NCBI RefSeq assembly: GCF_030159055.1
Contig: NZ_BQXQ01000029.1
Location: 1 to 64,000, forward strand
Source: Acidovorax sp. SUPP3334
Lineage (GTDB): Bacteria > Pseudomonadota > Gammaproteobacteria > Burkholderiales > Burkholderiaceae_C
DNA: 64,000 bases
Direction: 5' to 3'
The position numbers and the translations under genes were made by a program. Positions 61,394-64,000 of this stretch are shown in pieces. Position 1 is the stretch's first letter, and each line of letters begins with the position of its first letter. The notes below the pieces were generated by a model. That model saw only the letters and a program-made list of their open reading frames with translations. It was not told the DNA's origin and did no database searches.

Positions 61394-62665
61394 TCATACC
61401 AGCTTCAGATCGCGCGGCCGGGTCTGCGGGAACACGCGGGCCAGGGCCGCGGGCGACAGCCCATAGGTGCGCGCGAACAGCCCGCCCAGCACGGCGCGGT
61501 AGTCGTTCAGCACTGGGTAGTCGCGGTTCTGGAACAGGGTGGTGGCCGAGAGCGTCTGCTGCTCGCCTGCGATGCGGCCGCCCGACACGCCGCCACCCAG
61601 CACCCACATCACGCTGCCGTGGCCGTGGTCCGTGCCGCGGTTGCCGTTCTCGCGGAAGGTGCGGCCGAACTCGCTGATGACGACCACCGTGGTGCGGTTC
61701 CAGGCCGGCCCCATTTCATCGGCGAAGGCGGACAGCCCGCGGCCCAGTTCCTCGAAGCGGTTGGCCAGCGCGCCCGTGGCGTTGCCCTGGCCCACGTGCG
61801 TGTCCCAGCCGCCCACGTCCACGAAGCCCAGGTTGTAGCGCGACTGCATCAGCCGGGCCATGCGGCGCGCCGTGCCCTCGAAGCCCTTGGTGCTCAAGGC
61901 ATTGCGGCTGGCCGCATCCATCTCGCCCTGCATGGTGCGCGCCACTTCGTCGCGCGTCTGGAACCCTTCGGCCACGGCGGCGGCCAGCGGCGTGCCGCCG
62001 TACATCGAAGCGATCAGGCCGGCCTGCCGGTCGTCGATGCCGGGCTTGGCCGCGCCCGCGGCGCCCAGCGCGGTGTTGGGCACGTCGTAGCCGCCGCGCA
62101 GCACCAGCGGCAGCGTGTCGGTGAAGGCCATGGGCGACAGGTGGTCGTGCCAGCGTGGCTGCGTGCCCAGCTCGGCGGCCAGCCGGTTGAGAAAGCCCGA
62201 GCGGTAGTCGCGCCGCCCGCCCACGGGCTGGCCCAGTTCGATGCTGTCTTGCGTGTCGAAGTGGCTGCGCGTGAGGTCTTCGGTGCCCGAGAACGGCACG
62301 AAGGCCACCTGCTTCTTCTCGTACAGGGGCTGTAGCGAGCCCGCCAGTGCCGGGTGCAGGCCCCAGTCGGCCGTGAGCGGCAGGGCGCCACCGGCCTCGC
62401 CCGGCTTGGCGATGGCGATGTTGGGCCGGGTTTCGTAGTAGTAGCTGCTGGAGGTGGGCACCAGCAGGCTCGCGCAGTCGTAGCCGCCGCGCAGGAACAC
62501 GAGCAAGAAGCGCGCATCCGCCGCGGCCTGCGGCGTGGCCGCCAGGCTGGCCTGCAATACGCCCGGCGCGGCCAGCGCGGCGAGGGCCTGAAGGCATTGG
62601 CGGCGGGTCGGGGCGGGGCCGGCATCGGAGGTTCCAGAGCGGCGGGGGGTGAAGAAATGCGTCAT
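61394..62665 (-). CDS. DUF1501 Tat-secreted protein
   Basis: A 423-residue DUF1501 protein, alkaline-phosphatase-like fold. The N-terminus carries a twin-arginine signal (TRRQCLQALAALAAPGVLQASLAA). Typical features are FLLVFLRGGYDCASLLVP, GGWDTHVGQG, VVVISEFGRTFREN and GTDHGHGSVMWVLGGGV. It is almost always paired with a DUF1800 protein, as it is here 110 bases downstream of it. Thought to act at the cell surface; the substrate is unknown. ATG 62665 is used. Confidence 0.85.
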   Translation of the reverse strand: MTHFFTPRRSGTSDAGPAPTRRQCLQALAALAAPGVLQASLAATPQAAADARFLLVFLRGGYDCASLLVPTSSSYYYETRPNIAIAKPGEAGGALPLTADWGLHPALAGSLQPLYEKKQVAFVPFSGTEDLTRSHFDTQDSIELGQPVGGRRDYRSGFLNRLAAELGTQPRWHDHLSPMAFTDTLPLVLRGGYDVPNTALGAAGAAKPGIDDRQAGLIASMYGGTPLAAAVAEGFQTRDEVARTMQGEMDAASRNALSTKGFEGTARRMARLMQSRYNLGFVDVGGWDTHVGQGNATGALANRFEELGRGLSAFADEMGPAWNRTTVVVISEFGRTFRENGNRGTDHGHGSVMWVLGGGVSGGRIAGEQQTLSATTLFQNRDYPVLNDYRAVLGGLFARTYGLSPAALARVFPQTRPRDLKLV

Positions 62666-62775
62666 GGCAATGCCTTTCAGCGGCAACAGGAAGAGGCGTG
62701 ATGAACGATGCAGGGATGCGGATGGATGCTGAGGTATGTGGGGACAGGCACGCCCGGCGGGCGCGGCCGCACGGC

Positions 62776-64000
62776 TCAGGCGTACATGAACTCGGGCGCG
62801 CTCAGCAGGAAGGTGTTCCATTCCAGCGGCGTGGCCGCGCGCGCCAGCGCCACGCGCGTGGCGGGCGCCAGTTGCGGCTCCAGCGCGCGGTAATAGGCGC
62901 TCTGGGCCAGTGCCGGCGGCGCGACCTTGGGCGGGGGCGCGCCTTCCGGGCGATAGAGCGCCGCCGCGCCGGCACCGCCCAGTGCCCGGGCCACCTCGAA
63001 GCGCACGGCCATCTGGCCCGAGCTGGTCCAGGCGGCGGAATCGAGCGGGTAACCGTCGGGCGTGGCGCGGCCGTACAGCGGCTCGGCCAGGCGCTGCAGC
63101 CACGACAGCGCCGGGTCGGGATTGGTCAGCACGCGATCGGCGTAGCCCATGCGAAGCCCGGCCATCACGTACTGCACCGGATCGCGCAGCCGCTTGCCGA
63201 GCGACGCCTGAAATGGCGCGCTGGCGAACAGCGTCTGCAGCACGGTGGCGATGTGGCCGTCGCTGCGCGTGAACGACTCGGCCATCGCATCCAGCAGCGC
63301 GGGTGCAGGCGCATCGCCCACCAGGTACAACGCGAGCTTGCGCGACACGAAGCGGGCCGTGGCCGGCGCGCGGGCCAGGCGATCGAGGGCTTCGTCCAGT
63401 TCGGCCATGCCTTGTCCCTGCAGCGGCTGCCCCAGCAACTCCTTGGCGCCCCAGTCGTGGCGCTGGGGGTGAAACTCATACAGCCCATGGCGCACGTACT
63501 GGTGGGTCCACTCGGGTTTGAGCTTCGGGGGCGGCTCGCCCAGCGGGCGCAGCGAGACGCCATGGCCGGTGAGCACGCGCGCCATCTCCTGCACGTCGCG
63601 CTGGCTGTAGCCGCCGTCCACGCCCAGCGTGTGCAGCTCCATCAGTTCGCGGGCATAGTTTTCATTGATGCGGTTGGCTGCGTTCTGCGCGTTGTCCAGG
63701 TAGCGCAGCATGGCCGGGTGGCGCACCGTGGCGCCCAGCAGATCCCGAAAGCGCCCCAGCGCATGCGGCCGGATGGCGCGGTCTTCGTAGTCGCCCACCA
63801 TGGCGCGGATGTCGCCCTTGCCCGCGAACACGCTGAAGTGGTTCATCCAGAACCAGGTCATCTTCTCCTGCAGCTGCGCGGGCGAGTACACGGCCCGCAG
63901 TACGAAGCGGCGCTCTGCCTCGCGCTGCAGTCCGCGCAGTTCGCGCTGGTAGGCCTCTTGCGCGGCCTTGCGGGCGTCTTCGTCGGGCAGGTCCTTGATG
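62776..64000 (-). CDS. DUF1800 protein, start beyond window edge
   Basis: About 408 C-terminal residues are visible, running off the right edge in frame (KDLPDEDARKAAQEAYQREL near the edge, then MTWFWMNHFSVF). Family motifs are ENYARELMELHTLGVDGGYSQRDVQEMARVLTGHG and FVSRKLALYLVGD. The Arg/Glu-rich linker in the first visible part is normal. DUF1800 and DUF1501 proteins form a conserved gene pair, probably secreted together. The start and signal lie to the right of the window. Confidence 0.85.
   Translation of the reverse strand, partial: IKDLPDEDARKAAQEAYQRELRGLQREAERRFVLRAVYSPAQLQEKMTWFWMNHFSVFAGKGDIRAMVGDYEDRAIRPHALGRFRDLLGATVRHPAMLRYLDNAQNAANRINENYARELMELHTLGVDGGYSQRDVQEMARVLTGHGVSLRPLGEPPPKLKPEWTHQYVRHGLYEFHPQRHDWGAKELLGQPLQGQGMAELDEALDRLARAPATARFVSRKLALYLVGDAPAPALLDAMAESFTRSDGHIATVLQTLFASAPFQASLGKRLRDPVQYVMAGLRMGYADRVLTNPDPALSWLQRLAEPLYGRATPDGYPLDSAAWTSSGQMAVRFEVARALGGAGAAALYRPEGAPPPKVAPPALAQSAYYRALEPQLAPATRVALARAATPLEWNTFLLSAPEFMYA

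Overview
The window reads as chromosome of a high-GC betaproteobacterium, most likely Comamonadaceae (Acidovorax or a near relative). The reasons are the uniformly GC-rich coding, a phaR gene followed by the start of rimO, a five-gene branched-chain amino-acid (liv) ABC operon, and short dispersed hairpin repeats centred on GCTAT...ATAGC. No rRNA, complete tRNA or CRISPR array was found. All gene calls come from reading the sequence and recalling protein families; no database search was run.

Layout. 1-0.6 kb: the end of an IS630-type element sitting in a broken P4-type integrase, then a strong terminator. 0.6-9.4 kb: a small CxxCxGxG protein, a DUF1624 membrane protein, a nickel/cobalt sensor (dmeR-like) divergent from a dmeF exporter that carries a nonsense codon, two overlapping MFS drug exporters, a DUF72 protein and two hypotheticals. 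9.4-14.3 kb: liv operon on the minus strand. 14.7-23.4 kb: tex, an HDOD protein, a patatin-like protein with a dispersed repeat inside its reading frame, an iron alcohol dehydrogenase, an internally deleted hydratase, a lipase-like hydrolase and phaR.

23.5-32.3 kb is a rearranged block. It is bounded by two different 5' fragments of rimO, both cut just after the conserved CPK motif. Between them lie six minus-strand oxidoreductase/hydrolase genes that diverge from a tetR and aldo/keto reductase pair across a 21-bp-arm palindrome. On the right the block ends in a truncated IS5-family transposase and remnants of other genes. 32.3-36.2 kb holds a three-subunit HcnABC/opine-oxidase-like dehydrogenase whose last subunit is fused in frame to a periplasmic solute-binding protein. 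36.3-48.3 kb is ordinary chromosome: an RbgA/YlqF-type GTPase, an aspartoacylase-like enzyme, MFS, a RidA-like protein under a SoxR promoter, soxR, mgtC, a truC-like synthase, and mocR with paiB.

The most interesting unit is 48.6-59.5 kb, one plus-strand run. It encodes a DUF2946 protein, a TonB-dependent receptor and a copper-uptake-associated protein, then a MoeB/ThiF-rhodanese E1, a JAMM protease, a MoaD/ThiS-like sulfur carrier with a masked GlyGly, a double CaiB-type CoA transferase, an AMP ligase, an acyl-CoA dehydrogenase and an MFS exporter. The sulfur-transfer families match those used for the thiocarboxylate metallophores thioquinolobactin and pyridine-2,6-dithiocarboxylate. The copper-type uptake genes suggest a thiocarboxylate metallophore, possibly for copper, with its own receptor and exporter. 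59.6-64.0 kb: a lipoprotein, a DHH phosphoesterase, and a DUF1501/DUF1800 pair that runs off the window.
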